In this document: piece after piece, positions 11,426-20,364 of the stretch
Position numbering within the stretch: position 1 is the first letter of the stretch
How the letters are laid out: each line of letters begins with the position of its first letter
DNA from: Candidatus Saccharicenans subterraneus
Lineage (GTDB): Bacteria > Acidobacteriota > Aminicenantia > Aminicenantales > Saccharicenantaceae
DNA length: 64,000 nt
Assembly: GCA_003426165.1 (NCBI GenBank)
Contig: QUAH01000008.1
Span: 79,143-143,142, forward strand
Direction of reading: 5' to 3'
Notes under the pieces: generated by a model
Databases searched by the model: none
What the model saw: only the letters and a program-made list of their open reading frames with translations
What the model was told of the DNA's origin: nothing
Made by a program: the position numbers and the translations under genes

Positions 11426-11516
11426 TTTCCCCTCCTGATAAGAATTTATGGCTCAAATCCAGTTTTGTCAACCCTATTCTGCCCTGCCAATTTGACAAAT
11501 CACCATAAAAATAAAA

Positions 11517-11590
11517 CGCGCCCGGGGAGATTCGAACTCCCGACCTCAGGATTCGAAGTCCTTCGCTCTATCCAGCTGAGCTACGGGCGC
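11517..11590 (-). tRNA. tRNA-Arg (anticodon TCG)
   Basis: Reverse strand GCGCCCGTAGCTCAGCTGGATAGAGCGAAGGACTTCGAATCCTGAGGTCGGGAGTTCGAATCTCCCCGGGCGCG; complete cloverleaf. Confidence 0.95.
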
Positions 11591-11881
11591 TCCGGGTTAT
11601 ATTAGCCCAGGACTGCGGGCACTTCAAGGAAGTCACCCTGATCATAAAACCTTTTTACCTTGTCCGGGCTTTATAGAAAATCCCCATAGACTTTTTTTCG
11701 CTTGGCCAGGGAGCTGATCCACAATAAATTCCCCATAAAATAAGGGCGGGCAAACTAGGCCCCTTTAGAAATCCCTTAAACCAATTCAAAAAATTGGATT
11801 TAAATTCAATAGCCTGAACAAAGACTAGATGATTGGAAATCTATATCATTTATTTTCTTTTACTTAAAAGCTAATTATGTC

Positions 11882-11897
11882 TGGCATAAAACTTGCT
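11882..11897 (+). promoter_or_regulatory. sigma-54 (-24/-12) promoter
   Basis: TGGCATAAAACTTGCT matches TGGCAC(R)N4-5TTGC(W) with GG and GC separated by exactly 10 nt; 128 nt upstream of the TonB-dependent receptor start. Confidence 0.65.
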
Positions 11898-12025
11898 TCG
11901 CGTCAGAAAAAAGGAAGGAAAGTTTTTAGTTTTTAAGAAGGAGGTGATCATCAAAAGAGAAGCAGGGCTTTAAGAATTTATGGGGCATTGGAAAAGGTTA
12001 AGACTTTTGTGGAAAGGAGGGATAT

Positions 12026-15007
12026 GTGAAAAGAATTGCCTTATCAGTCCTGTTATTTATGCTTCTCGCCTTCCCTGCCGTGGCCCAGATTACCCAGACG
12101 GGAACCCTGAACGGCACCGTCTACGATCAGGATAAGCAACCACTGCCAGGAGTCAGCGTTTCCATCAAGTCGCCGGCCCTGATTTCACCCACACTGGAAG
12201 CCGTGACCAATGAGCGAGGCCACTGGCGGTTCCCGGCCCTTCCCCCGGGGGATTACACAGTGACTTTCAAGCTGCAGGGGTTCCGGACCCTGATCAGGGA
12301 AGGCATAAAGGTCAACGTCGGTGTTACCACCACCCTGGACGTAACCCTGGAACAGTCGGCCATAGAAGAGAGCATCACCGTTACCGGCGTTTCTCCCACG
12401 GTTGACATCCAGCGGACTTCGATGACGGCCAGCATCACCCGGGACGTCATCCAAAGCCTGCCGGCTGCCAGGAACCTGGGGGCGTTCTTCAACATGGCTC
12501 CGGGTGTCACCTCGACCACGGTTCACGGCAGCTCTGAAAGAGACAACACATATAACATCGACGGTGTCAACGTCACCGACCCGGTGACCGGAACCCAGGC
12601 CGGCCAGTTCGGCATGGATGTTATGGAAGAGCTGTCGGTGCAGACCGGTGGCCTGCCGGCCGAGTACGGCAGCGTCCGCGGCGGCGTGGTCAACGTGGTC
12701 ACCAGGTCGGGCGGAAACCGGTTCAGTGGCGGGATCAGCTTCTTTTACAGAAACAAGGACATGCAGAGCACCAACACCAAGGGGACCATATTTGAGGGCC
12801 AGACCGGAGGTTTCGACTACGACTACGAACCATCGGCCAACCTCGGCGGGCCGATCATCAAGGACCGCATCTGGTTCTTCACCACTTTCGCCCTGCAGAA
12901 AACCCAGGAATTCTCGCTGGGTTATCCTTACGATCAGCCCAACCAGGTTCCCCTGGACTACAAGCGGCCCATGCCCTTTGTCAAGCTGACCATCCAGGCC
13001 ACCAAAAAAGACCGGGTGGTGCTGTCTTTCAATTTCTCAGACTATGTCAGAAATCACCGTGGCGCCTCTTCCTACCAGACGGTGGATACCACCTGGAAGC
13101 AGACCACCCCCATCTATACCTATAACTTCCAGTTAACTCACTTCTTCAACCCCAACCTCTACATGAACCTGAAGGCCGGCTACATGGACTATGCCCTGAA
13201 CCTGATGGCCAAGAACGACAAGGTCTGGGTCTACGATGCGCGGTATTACTACAACTACGCCAGCTACGGCTACGATGATATTTACAGCCGGAACCGCTTC
13301 CAGGCTCTGACCGACGCCACCTACTTTCTCGATGATTTTCTGGGCCGCCACGAAATCAAGGCCGGAGCCGAGTTTGAGTATTCCTGGGATAGCCGATACC
13401 GCCGGCACAATCGCGATGCCTGGGGCAATGGACCATTCTTCTACGTTCAGCTGCCATCGGGTTTAACCCCGGACCAGATTCCCAAGGACCTGGCCTCGCT
13501 GATCGACCGGGTTATTGCCGCCGGCATATCCCCCACCGGAACCTATCCTTACATGGTTCATTACCAGGACTTCACCCGCAAGGACCGGAAAATGGTCATC
13601 GGCGGCTTCCTCCAGGACACCTGGTCCCCGTTAAAGAGGTTGACCCTGAACATCGGCTTTCGTTTTGACCGCCAGGAGGGCATCCTGCCGGTCCAGGGCC
13701 AGGAAAGAACCCCGGTGGAATACCCCGCGGGAAGCGGGATCATCTACGACCCCCGGGTTAATGAACAGCTCAAGCCCCTGGTCTGGAATACCCTGGCCCC
13801 GAGGCTCGGCGCTTCCTTCGACCTGACCGGCGATGCCAAGACCGCCCTCAAGGTCAGCTTCTGCCGCTACTACATCGCCAACATCATGCAGTGGTTCGTC
13901 ACGGTCAACCCCAACAGTTTCATCTCCTGGAGAACCCACTATATCGTCAACGACGGAACCGACCCGAATTACCCGATAGACCCCAACGACCCGCTGACCA
14001 GGCTGCGGCCCAACCCCAACCGGTTAATGTATAATTTCAGCGCCACCGCCTCGGCCACCATGGACCCCAACCTGAAGTCCCCCTACCTGGACGAGTTCAT
14101 AATCGGCATCGAAAGGGAAATCCTGGCCGATACCCGTTTCGGTGTAAGATACATCCACAAGTGGGACCGCAACCTGATCGAAGACGTGGACCTCAACCGC
14201 CTGAACCTCAACTTCTATAAGGCCCTGTATTCAGTAAAGGGTCACGACGCCATTTTTGACCCCAGCTGCTGGTACATCTATGCCCCGGTCACGGCCACCG
14301 ACCCCTGGAACAACCAGACCGTAACCTTCTGGAGAAGGACAGACCCCGGAATGACCACGCCCACCAAGACCTTTGTTACCAACCCGCCCGGGGCCAAGAG
14401 AGATTACGACGGTGTCGAAGTCACCCTGAACAAGAGGTTCTCCCATCGCTGGTCGGCCATGGCCTCCTACGTGTGGCAGAAATCACGCGGCCTGATCGGG
14501 ACCGACTTCGATGACAGCTGGTCCGGACAGTCCTACTTCAACGACCCCAACGTCCACGTTTATGCCATGGGCAACTTCGGCTACGAACGGCGCAACCAGT
14601 TCAAGGTCCAGGCCATGTGGCAGGGTCCCTGGGGCATCATGATCAGCGGTTACTACCGGCTGCTGGACGGCCAGCGCTGGACCAGAAGGGTCAGGAGTTC
14701 TGACCTTGGTGTGACGTTACCGCAGGGTACAGTCACCATCAACGCCGAACCCCGCGGCTCCAGGAGCCTGCCGCCTCTGACCATCCTGGACCTCAGGGTC
14801 GAGAAGAACTTCAGGCTGCCGGGCCGGTTCGGGCAGTTCGGCGTTTTCTGCGACATCTTCAACGTGACCAACGTGGCCATTCCCACTGGAGTCCATTCCA
14901 TTTCCAGCAGCACCACGACCGTTTCCGGTAAGCGCGTTTCTTTCGGAGAGCTGACCAGCCTGACCGATCCCAGAGTTTTTAGACTGGGCGCCAGGTACTC
15001 CTTCTGA
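12026..15007 (+). CDS. TonB-dependent receptor with N-terminal carboxypeptidase-regulatory-like domain (Oar-like)
   Basis: GTG start, RBS AAAGGAGG; signal peptide; GTLNGTVYDQDKQPLPGVSVSIKSPAL; plug NTYNIDGVNVTDPVTG..EYGSVRGGVVNVVTRSGGNRFSGG; terminal beta-strand ending FRLGARYSF. Confidence 0.93.
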   Translation: MKRIALSVLLFMLLAFPAVAQITQTGTLNGTVYDQDKQPLPGVSVSIKSPALISPTLEAVTNERGHWRFPALPPGDYTVTFKLQGFRTLIREGIKVNVGVTTTLDVTLEQSAIEESITVTGVSPTVDIQRTSMTASITRDVIQSLPAARNLGAFFNMAPGVTSTTVHGSSERDNTYNIDGVNVTDPVTGTQAGQFGMDVMEELSVQTGGLPAEYGSVRGGVVNVVTRSGGNRFSGGISFFYRNKDMQSTNTKGTIFEGQTGGFDYDYEPSANLGGPIIKDRIWFFTTFALQKTQEFSLGYPYDQPNQVPLDYKRPMPFVKLTIQATKKDRVVLSFNFSDYVRNHRGASSYQTVDTTWKQTTPIYTYNFQLTHFFNPNLYMNLKAGYMDYALNLMAKNDKVWVYDARYYYNYASYGYDDIYSRNRFQALTDATYFLDDFLGRHEIKAGAEFEYSWDSRYRRHNRDAWGNGPFFYVQLPSGLTPDQIPKDLASLIDRVIAAGISPTGTYPYMVHYQDFTRKDRKMVIGGFLQDTWSPLKRLTLNIGFRFDRQEGILPVQGQERTPVEYPAGSGIIYDPRVNEQLKPLVWNTLAPRLGASFDLTGDAKTALKVSFCRYYIANIMQWFVTVNPNSFISWRTHYIVNDGTDPNYPIDPNDPLTRLRPNPNRLMYNFSATASATMDPNLKSPYLDEFIIGIEREILADTRFGVRYIHKWDRNLIEDVDLNRLNLNFYKALYSVKGHDAIFDPSCWYIYAPVTATDPWNNQTVTFWRRTDPGMTTPTKTFVTNPPGAKRDYDGVEVTLNKRFSHRWSAMASYVWQKSRGLIGTDFDDSWSGQSYFNDPNVHVYAMGNFGYERRNQFKVQAMWQGPWGIMISGYYRLLDGQRWTRRVRSSDLGVTLPQGTVTINAEPRGSRSLPPLTILDLRVEKNFRLPGRFGQFGVFCDIFNVTNVAIPTGVHSISSSTTTVSGKRVSFGELTSLTDPRVFRLGARYSF

Positions 15008-15024
15008 TTATTGCAGCAAGACTG

Positions 15025-15057
15025 AGGGGAGGCGGATTTCCGCCTCCCCTTTTTTTA
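15025..15057 (+). terminator. rho-independent terminator of the TonB-dependent receptor gene
   Basis: AGGGGAGGCGG-ATTTC-CGCCTCCCCT followed by T7. Confidence 0.92.
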
Positions 15058-15201
15058 TTCCCTTTTTAACCCGGAAACAGGCAGATGTTATTTATTGTCG
15101 CTAATTTTTTTGAAGACAAGTTCAGTCCTCTTCTTTCTTGATAATCGGTTCTTTATTCTTTTATTTTCCAACCATAAAGTGTAAAATTCCTGCTAAAGGA
15201 T

Positions 15202-16959
15202 ATGGTCGAAAAAAAAGATACTGTCCCCCTATCTTTCTGGGAAATCCAGAAAAAACAGCAGCGGGCTTCTCTCTTTTTGTTCCTGATGCTCTTTGTTTTT
15301 TATTTCCTGACCATAGGCCTGGTTTCCGCGGCCATCCTGATGACAGCCGGCGCCTTTCTGGCCTCCTTCACCTTTTTTGCCAGCTCTTTCTTCTATAAAT
15401 ACACGGCCATTGTCTTCGGGATAGCCCTGGTCCTGACTATCATCAATTTCATCCAGGCCAGGAAAAGCGGGGTCAGCTACATACTTAAAAACCTCAGGGC
15501 CTGTTCCCCGGACCCGGAAGATCGCTATCACCTTAGTTTTCTCAACATCCTGGAAGAGATGAAAATATCTTCCGGGCTTCTCGGGCTGCGTGGCTACATC
15601 ATACCCACGGTGAACCTCAACTCCCTATCGCTCATCGGCCAGGATGGCCTTCCGGCCATCGTGGTCACCGAAGGTCTTCTGGCCGAGGCCAGCCGAGACG
15701 AACTCCAGGCCGTGGTGGCCCATGAAACGGCTCACATCCTCAAGGGTGACACCTTTTTCCTGACCCTGTCCTGTTCCATAGTTGCCTTTTACCAGCAGCT
15801 CATAGACTCCCTGGATGAGGAGAGGGATTTAAGCCAGTCCGACCTGAAACATCCCCGTAGAGGTAGGGGGTCGGCCCAGCCGCTGATTTACCTGGCCAGC
15901 TTTTTCTCCTACCTGCTGCTCAATTTCTTCGTGGCCCTGATCAGCCAGAAAAGAGAAATTCTGGCCGACGCCACCGCCGTGGAGCTAAGCCGGGACCCGA
16001 TGGCCCTGGCCCGGGTCATCTACAAAGCCCATGTGGCCAATTCTTTTCTCGGTGACAGCAGTCTTTTCACCCCGCTCTTTCTGGTCCCGCCCGACTCCCG
16101 GGACATCCAGGAAACGCCCCGGGATAAACTGTTCAATACCCATCCCCCGGTCATGCTCCGGCTCAAGACCCTGGCTGACATGGCTCATAAGAATGTAAAG
16201 GAAGTTATGGAAGAAGTCAGGGCCCAGGAAGAACAGCGAGAGAAATCGCGCCTTCTTTACAGCTCGCTCGAAGACAGCAGTCCTGACTACCAGGAAAAGC
16301 TGCGGGAGTTGCAGCTTCGGGCCAGAGAGGATCTGGAAAAGAACAGCATCTGGCTGGCCAGGAATGCCCGAGGTCAATGGGACGGTCCCCTGGCCCTGGG
16401 CTCGCTGGTTACGCTTCCCTACTTCACGCCCGCTACCAGAATTAAGAACATCAAGGAAAACCTGGAGGGGCCGGCCCGGAATTTTCCCCAGGTTCGCTTC
16501 GCCCTGTACCGGCAGCTCAAAAAACAGCCCCTGGACCCGGCCACGCAAAATAAATGCCCGACCTGCCGGACGGAACTGACCGAAGCTTTTTATGAAGGGG
16601 TCAGGATCAAGAAATGCCAGGCCTGCCAGGGTAAACTGGTGGCCATGGCTGACCTGGAAAAAATCTTTGCCCGGAGAGAGCTGGCCTTCCCCGACTGGCT
16701 GAAGCAAAAAGCCCTGGCCTACCGGGAAGCACTGCTAAATCCCGACCTAAAGCCGCCGGTCCTCAAAGAAAAGCCCCCGGCCATCTGCCCCGAATGCGGC
16801 CTGCAGTTTACCCTGAGGCCCTTCAGTTACCACTACCTGATGCCGGTTTACAAGTGCTATCCCTGCCAGCGGATCTGGTTCGAGGACCAGGAACTTGAGA
16901 TCCTGCAAATCCTGGTAGAAAACCGGTCTCGAAACCACTCGCCGGCCAGTCGGACCTGA
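15202..16959 (+). CDS. M48-family (HtpX-like) membrane zinc metalloprotease with two C-terminal TFIIB-type zinc ribbons
   Basis: HETAH motif, third ligand region KREILADATAVELSRDP, N-terminal and central TM helices; CPTC..CQAC and CPEC..CYPC at the C-terminus. Confidence 0.85.
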   Translation: MVEKKDTVPLSFWEIQKKQQRASLFLFLMLFVFYFLTIGLVSAAILMTAGAFLASFTFFASSFFYKYTAIVFGIALVLTIINFIQARKSGVSYILKNLRACSPDPEDRYHLSFLNILEEMKISSGLLGLRGYIIPTVNLNSLSLIGQDGLPAIVVTEGLLAEASRDELQAVVAHETAHILKGDTFFLTLSCSIVAFYQQLIDSLDEERDLSQSDLKHPRRGRGSAQPLIYLASFFSYLLLNFFVALISQKREILADATAVELSRDPMALARVIYKAHVANSFLGDSSLFTPLFLVPPDSRDIQETPRDKLFNTHPPVMLRLKTLADMAHKNVKEVMEEVRAQEEQREKSRLLYSSLEDSSPDYQEKLRELQLRAREDLEKNSIWLARNARGQWDGPLALGSLVTLPYFTPATRIKNIKENLEGPARNFPQVRFALYRQLKKQPLDPATQNKCPTCRTELTEAFYEGVRIKKCQACQGKLVAMADLEKIFARRELAFPDWLKQKALAYREALLNPDLKPPVLKEKPPAICPECGLQFTLRPFSYHYLMPVYKCYPCQRIWFEDQELEILQILVENRSRNHSPASRT

Positions 16960-17381
16960 AAATCAGGGAGACAGAGCCAAAAATAAAATAGATCCGGAAA
17001 GGAACCGGGGGTGATTCCTGATGGCCTCCGGCCGGAGTCTTTTCTTACGATTTTTCTGATCAGCATTACTGGTTCTTGAGCGCCGGGCCACTTTATTACC
17101 CTGGATCCGGTTTCTGGCAGACCTGCCGCTCCGAATTTCTTTTCAGGATAACAGGGTAAAAGGGCCTGACCCGCGGGAGTTAGAAATCGGGTGAAAAACA
17201 GCTTCCTGAGGCTGAATTCGGTCTCATCCCGGGCGTCGAAAAATATGACTATCAGGTAAGGGGAAATTTCATCCAGATTTTCACCCCTAAGGGTGATTGA
17301 AGAGGATTTCCCTTCGTGAGATAGATAGGGTGCGTTGGCCATAACCCCGGGTTGGGTTAAATTTATGAAAAGGGTAAAAAA

Positions 17382-19223
17382 ATGGCTAAGAAAAAACTTT
17401 TGCTGATCGATTTTGACCAGGAATTCCTTAAATTTTTAGCCGGGGCCCTGTCTGATGAGGGCTTCGAGATTGTGACGGCAACCGATGGCCTGGCCGGATT
17501 TGAAAGATTTTCCGAGGCCCATCCCGACCTGGTCATCATGGAAGCCATGCTTCCCAAATTCCATGGCTTTGAACTATGTTCCCGCATCACTTCCCACCCG
17601 ACCAAGAAAGCTCCGGTCATAATCGTCACCGGGATATACAAAGATTCGGTGTACAAGACCGAAGCCCTGAGAAGCCTGGGCGCTTCGGCCTTTTTCGAAA
17701 AACCTCTTAACCTGGAAGAACTGCTCAACAAGATATATGAACTGGTAGGCCGGCCGGAGCCGAAGAAGGCTCCCGTCCCGCCCAGGCCCGCCGACAAGGA
17801 GCTGGACCAGCTATTGAAAGAAGCGCTGTCCATGGACATGGAAGAAAAGAAGCCGGAGCAGAAAGTCAGGCCGGTGGAAAAGCCCGGGCCGGTTGAAAAG
17901 CCTGCACCCAGGCCGGCCCCGACCAGAGAACCGTCCCTGACCAAGGATGACGAAGTCGACTTAATCCTCAAATCAAAGCTAAAAGACCTGATGATAGAAA
18001 ACTCCAAGCCGGAACCTCAACCTGCACCCAGGCCGACAACCAAGCCTGAAAAAGAAAAACCTGCAGCCAGACCGGTTGAACCGAAGAAAACGGCTGCGCC
18101 GACTCCTGATAGCCTGCTGGATGAACTTATAAAAAAACCTGCGGCTGCCCCCGCCGCCCCCAGGCCGGCCAAAGTTGAACCGACCCCGGTCGAAAGCAAG
18201 CCTCAGCCTGCCCCCAGACCCAGACCTGAAACCAAACCGGAACCTGTAAGAGAACCCAGGAAAGAAACCCGTCAGGTTCCGACTACCCCGCCGGCTGAAA
18301 GCAAGTCAAGAACTTCAGCTCCATCAGCTCCGGTGGTCACGCCTTTCAAGGGCTTCATTGAAGAAGAAAAAGAAGACAAGAAGGAAAAGTCCCGAAGCGG
18401 AGCCGGAAGATACATTGGCCTGGCCGCAGCCATCCTGGCCGTAGCCGGCGCCGTGGCCTTCTTAACTCTAAAGAAAAAGGAGGCCCCGGCTTTCAGCGGA
18501 CAGACCAGCAACCAGGCAGCCGCTCTCCAGACCGGCAGCACCGGGCCCGTCAGCAGCCAGCCTTCGGAAACAGAGATACAGCAAGAAATAGAAAAGCAGA
18601 TGGAAGCCTACCGGGCTCAGAAAACCCAGGGCGAGACCAGGACCCAGAACAGACAGAACCAGGGTGGCGGCAGGCAGACCTCAAGAAACGCTGAAGCTGC
18701 CCCGGTCGCGCCTTACATCCCGGAGCAAAAGACCAGCCTGGCCACCATGAACAACCCCCAGCCGGCCGAGCAAGCCAGCACCACAGCACCGGCTCAGGCT
18801 GAAACGGCCACCCAGACTGCCGGGACCGAGACAGCCGGTGGAACCGAAGAAAAGGCCGCCGACCAGAATCAGGCTGTCTCCGAGCCCCAGGTAGTAATTC
18901 CTGCCCAGGAGGTCAAGCCCGGCGACCTGGTGCCGCTCAACACGGTTGACGTGGAGCCAAAGGTGGTGAAGACTGTCGAACCGGTCTACCCCGAAGCCGA
19001 CCGCAGGATGGGCATCAAAGGCCAGATTCTGCTCAACGTCCTGATCTCAGAAAACGGAGATGTCCTTGATGCGGCTGTTATCAGAGGCATCAGGGGGTCC
19101 GTGGCCCTGGAAAAGGAAGCCATCAACGCTGTCAAAAAATGGAAATTCTTGCCAGCCGAGAAAAATGGTGTTAAAGTAAAGGTCTGGAAGCCAGTGACTA
19201 TCGGCTTCGGCCTGAATAAATAA
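17382..19223 (+). CDS. receiver-like domain - Pro-rich linker - TM helix - periplasmic linker - TonB C-terminal domain fusion
   Basis: N-term KKLLLIDFDQEFLKFLAGALSDEGFEIVTATDG...VIIVTGIYKD...FFEKPLNLEELL; TM IGLAAAILAVAGAVAFLTL; C-term VKTVEPVYPEADRRMGIKGQILLNVLISENGDVLDAAVIRG...AVKKWKFLPA. Confidence 0.88.
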   Translation: MAKKKLLLIDFDQEFLKFLAGALSDEGFEIVTATDGLAGFERFSEAHPDLVIMEAMLPKFHGFELCSRITSHPTKKAPVIIVTGIYKDSVYKTEALRSLGASAFFEKPLNLEELLNKIYELVGRPEPKKAPVPPRPADKELDQLLKEALSMDMEEKKPEQKVRPVEKPGPVEKPAPRPAPTREPSLTKDDEVDLILKSKLKDLMIENSKPEPQPAPRPTTKPEKEKPAARPVEPKKTAAPTPDSLLDELIKKPAAAPAAPRPAKVEPTPVESKPQPAPRPRPETKPEPVREPRKETRQVPTTPPAESKSRTSAPSAPVVTPFKGFIEEEKEDKKEKSRSGAGRYIGLAAAILAVAGAVAFLTLKKKEAPAFSGQTSNQAAALQTGSTGPVSSQPSETEIQQEIEKQMEAYRAQKTQGETRTQNRQNQGGGRQTSRNAEAAPVAPYIPEQKTSLATMNNPQPAEQASTTAPAQAETATQTAGTETAGGTEEKAADQNQAVSEPQVVIPAQEVKPGDLVPLNTVDVEPKVVKTVEPVYPEADRRMGIKGQILLNVLISENGDVLDAAVIRGIRGSVALEKEAINAVKKWKFLPAEKNGVKVKVWKPVTIGFGLNK

Positions 19224-19248
19224 AGAGGGTTAAAAAGGAGTCAAGAAG

Positions 19249-19488
19249 ATGAGCATCTCCAAGGAACAAGAAGAGCTTTACAAAAAGACTCTGGAGGATG
19301 TTCGGGCCCAACTGGCGGCTATCGACGGCGAGGTGGAGAAGGAGCTGCAGAGAGTCAGACAGACCCTGGCTCAACTCCAGGAACAGAAAAAGTCCCTGAA
19401 GATGGTCTACGAAGGAATCGCCAAGTTGCTGGGGATCGAAAGCGACCTGGAAGAAGAGTCCGCGGATACCACCATCCCCAAGATGTAA
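19249..19488 (+). CDS. small coiled-coil protein of unknown function
   Basis: 79 aa heptad-rich ORF 26 nt after the receiver-TonB gene, RBS AAGGAG. Confidence 0.65.
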   Translation: MSISKEQEELYKKTLEDVRAQLAAIDGEVEKELQRVRQTLAQLQEQKKSLKMVYEGIAKLLGIESDLEEESADTTIPKM

Positions 19489-19656
19489 CAGTCCGGGATC
19501 AGATAGCAACCTGGCCAGGGCCTCAACTGACTCGGTAGATAAGGGAACCAAGCAGGACGGAAATCAGGGAAAAATCCCGGTTTTCCAATTTTTTCTCTTG
19601 AATGGCATCCCGTTTTCAGGTATTTTATTAGCCTATTTCACAGCCCTGGTAACTGG

Positions 19657-20286
19657 ATGTTTATTCTGATCGGTTTCCTGATAGGTTTCATGGCAGCCGT
19701 CCCGGTAGGACCGGTTAATATCTATATCATCTCCCAGACCCTGAAAAGGGACTTCTTTCACGGAATGATGGCCGGGCTGACCACGGCCCTGCTGGACCTG
19801 ACCTATTGCCTGGTGGCCCTGGTCGGTTTTTTCCACATCTCCGTCAACATCGCCAACTACGGCTACTGGCTCAAGATAGCGGCCGGAGTGGTCCTGTTAT
19901 TTCTCGGCTTAAAACTTTTCCACGATGCCAGGGTCTTCAAGTTCAGGGTCAGGGAAAAAGACGCGGTCATAATCAAGAGCCCGAGACCGCTGCTGGGTGT
20001 TTTCCTCCTGTATATTTCCAATCCCTCGCTGTATGCCTTCTGGATTGCCGTGGCCGGCTTCGTCACCGCCCACGGCCTGCTGCGGGAAGGTTTCTGGCCG
20101 GCGGTGTTCTTTGCCCTGTCCTGCGGACTGGGAGCCATGGTCTGGTATTTCTTCCTGGTACGGATTGTTTCCCATTACCAGGCCAAAATCCAGGAAAACA
20201 CCTTTAAGAAGCTGCTCTGGGTGCTGGGCACCATGCTGGTCTGTTTCTCCCTGTTCACCTTTTTCAAGGTTCTGACCGGCAAGTAA
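19657..20286 (+). CDS. LysE-family translocator
   Basis: FLIGFMAAVPVGPVNIYIISQTLKRDFFHGMMAGLTTALLDLTYCLVAL; multiple TM helices. Confidence 0.85.
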   Translation: MFILIGFLIGFMAAVPVGPVNIYIISQTLKRDFFHGMMAGLTTALLDLTYCLVALVGFFHISVNIANYGYWLKIAAGVVLLFLGLKLFHDARVFKFRVREKDAVIIKSPRPLLGVFLLYISNPSLYAFWIAVAGFVTAHGLLREGFWPAVFFALSCGLGAMVWYFFLVRIVSHYQAKIQENTFKKLLWVLGTMLVCFSLFTFFKVLTGK

Positions 20287-20364
20287 GACAAGCATAACAG
20301 CTTTCGGTATCGGCTTTCCAGAATAGTCTTCCCCCGGCCATATTTTTGAGTAAAATAATAGCGG

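Noticed and set aside
16857-17342. 161-aa minus-strand ORF between the M48 and receiver-TonB genes
   Set aside because: Overlaps the M48 3' end, no recognisable domain, no RBS evidence; treated as non-coding.
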